Origin: Rhytidiadelphus loreus
Lineage: Eukaryota > Streptophyta > Bryopsida > Hypnales > Hylocomiaceae
Assembly (NCBI GenBank): GCA_947034895.1
Contig: OX344763.1
Span: forward strand, 60,903,093 to 60,967,092
Reading direction: 5' to 3'
DNA length: 64,000 bases
Shown here: positions 11,684 through 23,543 of the stretch, one piece after another
How positions within the stretch are numbered: the stretch's first letter is position 1
Layout of the letters: each line of letters opens with the position of its first letter
Program-made: the position numbers and the translations under genes
The notes under the pieces: model-generated
Told to the model about the DNA's origin: nothing
The model's database searches: none
Seen by the model: the letters and a program-made list of their open reading frames with translations, nothing else

Positions 11684-14339
11684 AACATGTGGTGCAAGTT
11701 TCAATTCTTCTTGAATCCAAATATCCAAAAAAATATTCATTTGGTGGTACCATTGAATGACCTTCAAGGATAAATTAGAAATTGATGCAAGAACCTTGAG
11801 TTGTACTTTCATGTCCAAGAAAATTGGACCTCATGAAATTCACGTAAAGGAAAATGTGCAAACATGTGGTGCAAGTTGCAATTCTTCTTGAATCCAAATA
11901 TCCAAAGAAATATTCATTTGGTGGTACCATTGAATGACCTTGAACGGTAAATTAGAAATTGATGCACGAACCTTGTGTTGTACTTTCATGTCCAAGAAAA
12001 TTGGACCTCATGAAATTCACGTAAAGAAAAATGTGCAAACATGTGTTGCAAGTTGCAATTCTTCTTGAATCCAAATCTCCAAAAAAATATTCATTTGGTG
12101 GTACCATTGAATGACCTTGAACGTTAAATTAGAAATTGATGCACGAACCTTGTGTTGTACTTTCATGTCCAAGAAAATTGGACCTCATGAAATTCACGTA
12201 AAGAAAAATGTGCAAACATGTGGTGCAAGTTGCAATTCTTCTTGAATCCAAATCTCCAAAAAAATATTCATTTGGTGGTACCATTGAATGACCTTGAACG
12301 GTAAATTAGAAATTGATGCACGAATCTTGTGTTGTACTTTCATGTCCAAGAAAATTAGACCTCATGAAATTCACGTAAAGGAAAATGTGCAAACATGTGG
12401 TGCAAGTTGCAATTCTTCTTGAATCCAAATATCCAAAAAAATATTCATTTGGTGGTACCATTGAATGACCTTCAAGGATAAATTAGAAATTGATGCAAGA
12501 ACCTTGAGCTGTACTTTCATGTCCAAGAAAATTGGACCTCATGAAATTCACGTAAAGGAAAATGTGCAAACATGTGGTGCAAGTTGCAATTCTTCTTGAA
12601 TCCAAATATCCAAAGAAATATTCATTTGGTGGTACCATTGAATGACCTGGAACGGTAAATTAGAAATTGATGCACGAACCTTGTGTTGTACTTTCATGTC
12701 CAAGAAAATTGGACCTCATGAAATTCACATAAAGGAAAATGTGCAAACATGTGGTGCAAGTTGCAATTCTTCTTGAATCCAAATATCCAAAAAAATATTC
12801 ATTTGGTGGTACCATTGAATGACCTTCAAGGATAAATTAGAAATTGATGCACGAATCTTGTGTTGTACTTTCATGTCCAAGAAAATTGGACCTCATGAAA
12901 TTCACGTAAAGGAAAATGTGCAAACATGTGGTGCAAGTTGCAATTCTTCTTGAATCCAAATATCCAAAAAAATATTCATTTGGTGGTACCATTGAATGAC
13001 CTTCAAGGATAAATTAGAAATTGATGCAAGAACCTTGAGCTGTACTTTCATGTCCAAGAAAATTGGACCTCATGAAATTCACGTAAAGGAAAATGTGCAA
13101 ACATGTGGTGCAAGTTGCAATTCTTCTTGAATCCAAATATCCAAAAAAATATTCATTTGGTGGTACCATTGAATGACCTGGAACGGTAAATTAGAAATTG
13201 ATGCACGAACCTTGTGTTGTACTTTCATGTCCAAGAAAATTGGACCTCATGAAATTCACATAAAGGAAAATGTGCAAACATGTGGTGCAAGTTGCAATTC
13301 TTCTTGAATCCAAATATCCAAAAAAATATTCATTTGGTGGTACCATTGAATGACCTTCAAGGATAAATTAGAAATTGATGCAAGAACCTTGAGCTGTACT
13401 TTCATGTCCAAGAAAATTGGACCTCATGAAATTCACGTAAAGGAAAATGTGCAAACATGTGGTGCAAGTTGCAATTCTTCTTGAATCCAAATATCCAAAG
13501 AAATATTCATTTGGTGGTACCATTGAATGACCTTGAACGGTAAATTAGAAATTAATGCACGAACCTTGTGTTGTACTTTCATGTCCAAGAAAATTGGACC
13601 TCATGAAATTCACATAAAGGAAAATGTGCAAACATGTGGTGCAAGTTGCAATTCTTCTTGAATCCAAATATCCAAAAAAATATTCATTTGGTGGTACCAT
13701 TGAATGACCTTCAAGGATAAATTAGAAATTGATGCAAGAACCTTGAGCTGTACTTTCATGTCCAAGAAAATTGGACCTCATGAAATTTACGTAAAGGAAA
13801 ATGTGCAAACATGTGGTGCAAGTTGCAATTCTTCTTGAATCCAAATATCCAAAGAAATATTCATTTGGTGGTACCATTGATTGACCTTGAACGTTAAATT
13901 AGAAATTGATGCACGAATCTTGTGTTGTACTTTCATGTCCAAGAAAATTGGACCTCATGAAATTCACGTAAAGAAAAATGTGCAAACATGTGGTGCAAGT
14001 TGCAATTCTTCTTGAATCCAAATCTCCAAAAAAATATTCATTTGGTGGTACCATTGAATGACCTTGAACGGTAAATTAGAAATTGATGCACGAATCTTGT
14101 GTTGTACTTTCATGTCCAAGAAAATTGGACCTCATGAAATTCACGTAAAGAAAAATGTGCAAACATGTGGTGCAAGTTGCAATTCTTCTTGAATCCAAAT
14201 ATCCAAAGAAATATTCATTCGCTGGGTACCATTGAATGACCTTGAACGTTAAATTAGAAATTGATGCACGAACCTTGTGTTGTACTTTCATGTCCAAGAA
14301 AATTGGACCTCATGAAATTCACGTAAAGAAGAATGTGCA
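11684..14339 (+). repeat. 15-monomer HOR, second copy (2656 bp)
   Basis: It repeats every private marker of 9028-11683 at an offset of exactly 2656 bp: AAGTTTCAATTC at 11697, TGTGTTGC near 12042, AATTAGACC near 12355, three CACATAAAGG copies, ATTAATGCAC near 13553, AAATTTACG near 13785, and a 178-bp last copy. I find about six base differences: two in the third copy (CTGGAACGG against CTTGAACGT), one A/T near 10139, one in the eleventh copy, and A/G at mp 47 of the last copy. Identity is therefore near 99.8%, implying a recent duplication. Confidence 0.92.
14162..14339 (+). repeat. 178-bp monomer with a one-base insertion (second)
   Basis: It has the same CGCTGGGTACC change as the copy at 11506 and arose by duplication of the 15-monomer block; it differs by G instead of A at mp 47. 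It creates the same 73-codon minus-strand frame (14076-14297). With the first 178-bp copy it explains the whole +2 phase shift between the left and right ends of the window. Confidence 0.93.
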
Positions 14340-17300
14340 AACATGTGGTGCAAGTTGCAATTCTTCTTGAATCCAAATATCCAAAAAAATATTCATTTGG
14401 TGGTACCATTGAATGACCTTCAAGGATAAATTAGAAATTGATGCAAGAACCTTGAGCTGTACTTTCATGTCCAAGAAAATTGGACCTCATGAAATTCACG
14501 TAAAGGAAAATGTGCAAACATGTGGTGCAAGTTGCAATTCTTCTTGAATCCAAATATCCAAAGAAATATTCATTTGGTGGTACCATTGAATGACCTTGAA
14601 CGTTAAATTAGAAATTGATGCACGAACCTTGTGTTGTACTTTCATGTCCAAGAAAATTGGACCTCATGAAATTCACGTAAAGGAAAATGTGCAAACATGT
14701 GGTGCAAGTTGCAATTCTTCTTGAATCCAAATATCCAAAAAAATATTCATTTGGTGGTACCATTGAATGACCTTCAAGGATAAATTAGAAATTGATGCAA
14801 GAACCTTGAGCTGTACTTTCATGTCCAAGAAAATTGGACCTCATGAAATTCACGTAAAGAAGAATGTGCAAACATGTGGTGCAAGTTGCAATTCTTCTTG
14901 AATCCAAATATCCAAAAAAATATTCATTTGGTGGTACCATTGAATGACCTTCAAGGATAAATTAGAAATTGATGCAAGAACCTTGAGCTGTACTTTCATG
15001 TCCAAGAAAATTGGACCTCATGAAATTCACGTAAAGAAAAATGTGCAAACATGTGGTGCAAGTTGCAATTCTTTTTGAATCCAAATATCCAAACAAATAT
15101 TCATTTGGTGGTACCATTGAATGACCTGGAACGGTAAATTAGAAATTGATGCACGAACCTTGTGTTGTACTTTCATGTCCAAGAAAATTGGACCTCATGA
15201 AATTCACGTAAAGAAAAATGTGCAAACATGTGGTGCAAGTTGCAATTCTTCTTGAATCCAAATCTCCAAAAAAATATTCATTTGGTGGTACCATTGAATG
15301 ACCTTGAACGGTAAATTAGAAATTGATGCACGAATCTTGTGTTGTACTTTCATGTCCAAGAAAATTGGACCTCATGAAATTCACGTAAAGAAAAATGTGC
15401 AAACATGTGGTGCAAGTTGCAATTCTTCTTGAATCCAAATATCCAAAAAAATATTCATTCGGTGGTACCATTGAATGACCTTGAACGTTAAATTAGAAAT
15501 TGATGCACGAACCTTGTGTTGTACTTTCATGTCCAAGAAAATTGGACCTCATGAAATTCACGTAAAGAAGAATGTGCAAACATGTGGTGCAAGTTGCAAT
15601 TCTTCTTGAATCCAAATATCCAAAGAAATATTCATTTGGTGGTACCATTGATTGACCTTGAACGTTAAATTAGAAATTGATGCACGAACCTTGTGCTGTA
15701 CTTTCATGTCCAAGAAAATTGGACCTCATGAAATTCACGTAAAGGAAAATGTGCAAACATGTGGTGCAAGTTGCAATTCTTCTTGAATCCAAATATCCAA
15801 AGAAATATTCATTTGGTGGTACCATTGAATGACCTTGAACGGTAAATTAGAAATTGATGCACGAATCTTGTGTTGTACTTTCATGTCCAAGAAAATTGGA
15901 CCTCATGAAATTCACGTAAAGAAAAATGTGCAAACATGTGGTGCAAGTTGCAATTCTTCTTGAATCCAAATATCCAAAAAAATATTCATTTGGTGGTACC
16001 ATTGAATGACCTTCAAGGATAAATTAGAAATTGATGCAAGAACCTTGAGCTGGACTTTCATGTCCAAGAAAATTGGACCTCATGAAATTCACGTAAAGGA
16101 AAATGTGCAAACATGTGGTGCAAGTTGCAATTCTTCTTGAATCCAAATATCCAAAGAAATATTCATTTGGTGGTACCATTGAATGACCTGGAACGGTAAA
16201 TTAGAAATTGATGCACGAACCTTGTGTTGTACTTTCATGTCCAAGAAAATTGGACCTCATGAAATTCACGTAAAGAAAAATGTGCAAACATGTGGTGCAA
16301 GTTGCAATTCTTCTTGTATCCAAATATCCAAAAAAATATTCATTTGGTGGTACCATTGATTGACCTTGAACGTTAAATTAGAAATTGATGCACGAACCTT
16401 GTGCTGTACTTTCATGTCCAAGAAAATTGGACCTCATGAAATTCACGTAAAGGAAAATGTGCAAACATGTGGTGCAAGTTGCAATTCTTCTTGAATCCAA
16501 ATATCCAAAAAAATATTCATTCGGTGGTACCATTGAATGACCTTGAACGTTATATTAGAAATTGATGCACGAACCTTGTGTTTTACTTTCATGTCCAAGA
16601 AAATTGGACCTCATGAAATTCACGTAAAGAAGAATGTGCAAGCATGTGGTGCAAGTTGCAATTCTTCTTGAATCCAAATATCCAAAAAAATATTCATTTG
16701 GTGGTACCATTGAATGACCTTCAAGGATAAATTAGAAATTGATGCAAGAACCTTGAGCTGTACTTTCATGTCCAAGAAAATTGGACCTCATGAAATTCAC
16801 GTAAAGGAAAATGTGCAAACATGTGGTGCAAGTTGCAATTCTTCTTGAATCCAAATATCCAAAGAAATATTCATTTGGTGGTACCATTGAATGACCTGGA
16901 ACGGTAAATTAGAAATTGATGCAAGAACCTTGTGCTGTACTTTCATGTCCAAGAAAATTGGACCTCATGAAATTCACGTAAAGGAAAATGTGCAAACATG
17001 TGGTGCAAGTTGCAATTCTTCTTGAATCCAAATATCCAAAGAAATATTCATTTGGTGGTACCATTGAATGACCTGGAACGGTAAATTAGAAATTGATGCA
17101 CGAACCTTGTGTTGTACTTTCATGTCCAAGAAAATTGGACCTCATGAAATTCACGTAAAGGAAAATGTGCAAACATGTGGTGCAAGTTGCAATTCTTCTT
17201 GAATCCAAATATCCAAAAAAATATTCATTTGGTGGTACCATTGAATGACCTTCAAGGATAAATTAGAAATTGATGCAAGAACCTTGAGCTGTACTTTCAT

Positions 17301-18233
17301 GTCCAAGAAAATTGGACCTCATGAAATTCACGTAAAGGAAAATGTGCAAACATGTGGTGCAAGTTGCAATTCTTCTTGAATCCAAATATCCAAAAAAATA
17401 TTCATTTGGTGGTACCATTGAATGACCTTCAAGGATAAATTAGAAATTGATGCACGAACCTTGTGCTGTACTTTCATGTCCAAGAAAATTGGACCTCATG
17501 AAATTCACGTAAAGGAAAATGTGCAAACATGTGGTGCAAGTTGCAATTCTTCTTGAATCCAAATATCCAAAGAAATATTCATTTGGTGGTACCATTGAAT
17601 GACCTGGAACGGTAAATTAGAAATTGATGCACGAACCTTGTGTTGTACTTTCATGTCCAAGAAAATTGGACCTCATGAAATTCACGTAAAGAAAAATGTG
17701 CAAACATGTGGTGCAAGTTGCAATTCTTCTTGAATCCAAATCTCCAAAAAAATATTCATTTGGTGGTACCATTGAATGACCTGGAACGGTAAATTAGAAA
17801 TTGATGCACGAACCTTGTGTTGTACTTTCATGTCCAAGAAAATTGGACCTCATGAAATTCACGTAAAGAAAAATGTGCAAACATGTGGTGCAAGTTGCAA
17901 TTCTTCTTGAATCCAAATATCCAAAAAAATATTCATTCGGTGGTACCATTGAATGACCTTGAACGTTAAATTAGAAATTGATGCACGAACCTTGTGTTGT
18001 ACTTTCATGTCCAAGAAAATTGGACCTCATGAAATTCACGTAAAGAAAAATGTGCAAACATGTGGTGCAAGTTGCAATTCTTCTTGAATCCAAATATCCA
18101 AAAAAATATTCATTCGGTGGTACCATTGAATGACCTTGAACGTTAAATTAGAAATTGATGCAAGAACCTTGAGCTGTACTTTCATGTCCAAGAAAATTGG
18201 ACCTCATGAAATTCACGTAAAGGAAAATGTGCA
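14340..18233 (+). repeat. Satellite segment without a local tandem HOR
   Basis: Twenty-two 177-bp copies. The copy at 15225 (AAATCTCC, CTTGAACGG, GAATCTTG) resembles the copies at 11329 and 13985, so it is related to the 15-mer block. Copies 15933-16640 carry the four-copy string B/GAGCTGG, CTGG, T74, CATTCGG/GTGTTTTAC also seen near 3364, 5311 and 61422. The copy at 18057 is mosaic: CATTCGG and CTTGAACGT on the left, GCAAGAACC and GAGCTG on the right. Singletons include CTTTTTGAATCC near 15071 and TATATTAG near 16551. Confidence 0.85.
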
Positions 18234-19295
18234 AACATGTGGTGCAAGTTGCAATTCTTCTTGAATCCAAATATCCAAAGAAATATTCATTTGGTGGTAC
18301 CATTGATTGACCTTGAACGATAAATTAGAAATTGATGCACGAACCTTGTGCTGTACTTTCATCTCCAAGAAAATTGGACCTCATGAAATTCACGTAAAGG
18401 AAAATGTGCAAACATGTGGTGCAAGTTGCAATTCTTCTTGAATCCAAATATCCAAAAAAATATTCATTCGGTGGTACCATTGAATGACCTTGAACGTTAA
18501 ATTAGAAATTGATGCACGAACCTTGTGTTGTACTTTCATGTCCAAGAAAATTGGACCTCATGAAATTCACGTAAAGAAGAATGTGCAAACATGTGGTGCA
18601 AGTTGCAATTCTTCTTGAATCCAAATATCCAAAAAAATATTCATTTGGTGGTACCATTGAATGACCTTCAAGGATAAATTAGAAATTGATGCAAGAACCT
18701 TGAGCTGTACTTTCATGTCCAAGAAAATTGGACCTCATGAAATTCACGTAAAGGAAAATGTGCAAACATGTGGTGCAAGTTGCAATTCTTCTTGAATCCA
18801 AATATCCAAAGAAATATTCATTTGGTGGTACCATTGATTGACCTTGAACGTTAAATTAGAAATTGATGCACGAACCTTGTGCTGTACTTTCATCTCCAAG
18901 AAAATTGGACCTCATGAAATTCACGTAAAGGAAAATGTGCAAACATGTGGTGCAAGTTGCAATTCTTCTTGAATCCAAATATCCAAAAAAATATTCATTC
19001 GGTGGTACCATTGAATGACCTTGAACGTTAAATTAGAAATTGATGCACGAACCTTGTGTTGTACTTTCATGTCCAAGAAAATTGGACCTCATGAAATTCA
19101 CGTAAAGAAGAATGTGCAAACATGTGGTGCAAGTTGCAATTCTTCTTGAATCCAAATATCCAAAAAAATATTCATTTGGTGGTACCATTGAATGACCTTC
19201 AAGGATAAATTAGAAATTGATGCAAGAACCTTGAGCTGTACTTTCATGTCCAAGAAAATTGGACCTCATGAAATTCACGTAAAGGAAAATGTGCA
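18234..19295 (+). repeat. Tandem 3-monomer HOR (18234-18764 and 18765-19295)
   Basis: Two 531-bp units, each a T74/GTGCTG copy with the rare TTTCATCTCCAAG (18359 and 18890), a CATTCGG/CTTGAACGT copy ending AAAGAAGAATG, and a type B copy. ATCTCC occurs at 18361 and 18892, exactly 531 bp apart. One difference seen: CTTGAACGA against CTTGAACGT in the first copy. A T74 copy follows at 19296 without the CATCTCC change. Confidence 0.9.
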
Positions 19296-21596
19296 AACAT
19301 GTGGTGCAAGTTGCAATTCTTCTTGAATCCAAATATCCAAAGAAATATTCATTTGGTGGTACCATTGATTGACCTTGAACGTTAAATTAGAAATTGATGC
19401 ACGAACCTTGTGCTGTACTTTCATGTCCAAGAAAATTGGACCTCATGAAATTCACGTAAAGGAAAATGTGCAAACATGTGGTGCAAGTTGCAATTCTTCT
19501 TGAATCCAAATATCCAAAGAAATATTCATTTGGTGGTACCATTGATTGACCTTGAACGTTAAATTAGAAATTGATGCACGAACCTTGTGCAGTACTTTCA
19601 TGTCCAAGAAAATTGGACCTCATGAAATTCACGTAAAGGAAAATGTGCAAACATGTGGTGCAAGTTGCAATTCTTCTTGAATCCAAATATCCAAAGAAAT
19701 ATTCATTTGGTGGTACCATTGAATGACCTTCAAGGATAAATTAGAAATTGATGCACGAACCTTGTGCTGTACTTTCATGTCCAAGAAAATTGGACCTCAT
19801 GAAATTCACGTAAAGGAAAATGTGCAAACATGTGGTGCAAGTTGCAATTCTTCTTGAATCCAAATATCCAAAGAAATATTCATTTGGTGGTACCATTGAT
19901 TGACCTTGAACCTTAAATTAGAAATTGATGCACGAACCTTGTGCTGTACTTTCATGTCCAAGAAAATTGGACCTCATGAAATTCACGTAAAGGAAAATGT
20001 GCAAACATGTGGTGCAAGTTGCAATTCTTCTTGAATCCAAATATCCAAAGAAATATTCATTTGGTGGTACCATTGAATGACCTTGAACGGTAAATTAGAA
20101 ATTGATGCACGAACCTTGTGTTGTACTTTCATGTCCAAGAAAATTGGACCTCATGAAATTCACGTAAAGAAAAATGTGCAAACATGTGGTGCAAGTTGCA
20201 ATTCTTCTTGAATCCAAATATCCAAAAAAATATTCATTTGGTGGTACCATTGAATGACCTTCAAGGATAAATTAGAAATTGATGCAAGAACCTTGAGCTG
20301 GACTTTCATGTCCAAGAAAATTGGACCTCATGAAATTCACGTAAAGGAAAATGTGCAAACATGTGGTGCAAGTTGCAATTCTTCTTCAATCCAAATATCC
20401 AAAGAAATATTCATTTGGTGGTACCATTGAATGACCTGGAACGGTAAATTAGAAATTGATGCACGAACCTTGTGTTGTACTTTCATGTCCAAGAAAATTG
20501 GACCTCATGAAATTCACGTAAAGAAAAATGTGCAAACATGTGGTGCAAGTTGCAATTCTTCTTGAATCCAAATATCCAAAGAAATATTCATCTGGTGGTA
20601 CCATTGATTGACCTTGAACGATAAATTAGAAATTGATGCACGAACCTTGTGCTGTACTTTCATGTCCAAGAAAATTGGACCTCATGAAATTCACGTAAAG
20701 GAAAATGTGCAAACATGTGGTGCAAGTTGCAATTCTTCTTGAATCCAAATATCCAAAAAAATATTCATTCGGTGGTACCATTGAATGACCTGGAACGGTA
20801 AATTAGAAATTGATGCACGAACCTTGTGTTGTACTTTCATGTCCAAGAAAATTGGACCTCATGAAATTCACGTAAAGAAAAATGTGCAAACATGTGGTGC
20901 AAGTTGCAATTCTTCTTGAATCCAAATATCCAAAAAAATATTCATTTGGTGGTACCATTGAATGACCTTCAAGGATAAATTAGAAATTGATGCACGAACC
21001 TTGAGCTGTACTTTCATGTCCAAGAAAATTGGACCTCATGAAATTCACGTAAAGGAAAATGTGCAAACATGTGGTGCAAGTTGCAATTCTTCTTGAATCC
21101 AGATATCCAAAGAAATATTCATTTGGTGGTACCATTGAATGACCTGGAACGGTAAATTAGAAATTGATGCACGAACCTTGTGTTGTACTTTCATGTCCAA
21201 GAAAATTGGACCTCATGAAATTCACGTAAAGGAAAATGTGCAAACATGTGGTGCAAGTTGCAATTCTTCTTGAATCCAAATATCCAAAAAAATATTCATT
21301 TGGTGGTACCATTGAATGACCTTCAAGGATAAATTAGAAATTGATGCAAGAACCTTGAGCTGGACTTTCATGTCCAAGAAAATTGGACCTCATGAAATTC
21401 ACGTAAAGGAAAATGTGCAAACATGTGGTGCAAGTTGCAATTCTTCTTCAATCCAAATATCCAAAAAAATATTCATTTGGTGGTACCATTGAATGACCTT
21501 CAAGGATAAATTAGAAATTGATGCAAGAACCTTGAGCTGTACTTTCATGTCCAAGAAAATTGGACCTCATGAAATTCACGTAAAGGAAAATGTGCA
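19296..21596 (+). repeat. Satellite segment; 19827-21242 matches 47085-48500
   Basis: Eight copies from 19827 share type order with eight from 47085: T74, CTTGAACGG, B/GAGCTGG, CTGG, CATCTGG with T74, CATTCGG, B with GCACG and GAGC, then a copy with CCAGATATCC and CTGG. CTTCAATCC replaces CTTGAATCC near 20387 and again near 21449. The copy at 19473 has the singleton GTGCAGTAC. Confidence 0.82.
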
Positions 21597-23366
21597 AACA
21601 TGTGGTGCAAGTTGCAATTCTTCTTGAATCCAAATATCCAAAGAAATATTCATTTGGTGGTACCATTGAATGACCTGGAACGGTAAATTAGAAATTGATG
21701 CACGAACCTTGTGTTGTACTTTCATGTCCAAGAAAATTGGACCTCATGAAATTCACGTAAAGAAAAATGTGCAAACATGTGGTGCAAGTTGCAATTCTTC
21801 TTGAATCCAAATATCCAAAAAAATATTCATTTGGTGGTACCATTGAATGACCTTCAAGGATAAATTAGAAATTGATGCAAGAACCTTGAGCTGGACTTTC
21901 ATGTCCAAGAAAATTGGACCTCATGAAATTCACGTAAAGGAAAATGTGCAAACATGTGGTGCAAGTTGCAATTCTTCTTGAATCCAAATATCCAAAGAAA
22001 TATTCATTTGGTGGTACCATTGAATGACCTGGAACGGTAAATTAGAAATTGATGCACGAACCTTGTGTTGTACTTTCATGTCCAAGAAAATTGGACCTCA
22101 TGAAATTCACGTAAAGGAAAATGTGCAAACATGTGGTGCAAGTTGCAATTCTTCTTGAATCCAAATATCCAAAAAAATATTCATTTGGTGGTACCATTGA
22201 TTGACCTGGAACGGTAAATTAGAAATTGATGCACGAACCTTGTGTTGTACTTTCATGTCCAAGAAAATTGGACCTCATGAAATTCACGTAAAGGAAAATG
22301 TGCAAACATGTGGTGCAAGTTGCAATTCTTCTTGAATCCAAATATCCAAAGAAATATTCATTTGGTGGTACCATTGATTGACCTTGAACGTTAAATTAGA
22401 AATTGATGCACGAACCTTGTGTTGTACTTTCATGTCCAAGAAAATTGGACCTCATGAAATTCACGTAAAGGAAAATGTGCAAACATGTGGTGCAAGTTGC
22501 AATTCTTCTTGAATCCAAATATCCAAAGAAATATTCATTTGGTGGTACCATTGAATGACCTGGAACGGTAAATTAGAAATTGATGCACGAACCTTGTGTT
22601 GTACTTTCATGTCCAAGAAAATTGGACCTCATGAAATTCACGTAAAGAAAAATGTGCAAACATGTGGTGCAAGTTGCAATTCTTCTTGAATCCAAATATC
22701 CAAAAAAATATTCATTTGGTGGTACCATTGAATGACCTTCAAGGATAAATTAGAAATTGATGCAAGAACCTTGAGCTGGACTTTCATGTCCAAGAAAATT
22801 GGACCTCATGAAATTCACGTAAAGGAAAATGTGCAAACATGTGGTGCAAGTTGCAATTCTTCTTGAATCCAAATATCCAAAGAAATATTCATTTGGTGGT
22901 ACCATTGAATGACCTGGAACGGTAAATTAGAAATTGATGCACGAACCTTGTGTTGTACTTTCATGTCCAAGAAAATTGGACCTCATGAAATTCACGTAAA
23001 GGAAAATGTGCAAACATGTGGTGCAAGTTGCAATTCTTCTTGAATCCAAATATCCAAAAAAATATTCATTTGGTGGTACCATTGATTGACCTGGAACGGT
23101 AAATTAGAAATTGATGCACGAACCTTGTGTTGTACTTTCATGTCCAAGAAAATTGGACCTCATGAAATTCACGTAAAGGAAAATGTGCAAACATGTGGTG
23201 CAAGTTGCAATTCTTCTTGAATCCAAATATCCAAAGAAATATTCATTTGGTGGTACCATTGATTGACCTTGAACGTTAAATTAGAAATTGATGCACGAAC
23301 CTTGTGTTGTACTTTCATGTCCAAGAAAATTGGACCTCATGAAATTCACGTAAAGGAAAATGTGCA
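21597..23366 (+). repeat. Tandem 5-monomer HOR (21597-22481 and 22482-23366)
   Basis: Two 885-bp units: G47/CTGG ending AAAGAAAAATG, B with GAGCTGG, G47/CTGG ending AAAGGAAAATG, an unusual T74 with CTGGAACGG, and G47/T74 with CTTGAACGT and GTGTTG. ATTGATTGACCTGG starts at 22196 and 23081, exactly 885 bp apart. I found no difference between the units by eye, so this is one of the youngest duplications here, or an assembly duplication. Confidence 0.9.
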
Positions 23367-23543
23367 AACATGTGGTGCAAGTTGCAATTCTTCTTGAATC
23401 CAAATATCCAAAGAAATATTCATTTGGTGGTACCATTGATTGACCTTGAACGTTAAATTAGAAATTGATGCACGAACCTTGTGCTGTACTTTCATGTCCA
23501 AGAAAATTGGACCTCATGAAATTCACGTAAAGGAAAATGTGCA

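Noticed and set aside
14076..14297. Second, identical 73-residue minus-strand open frame
   Set aside because: It is a duplicate of the first through the 15-monomer block, with the same insertion as cause. Two identical frames reflect duplication, not selection on a protein.
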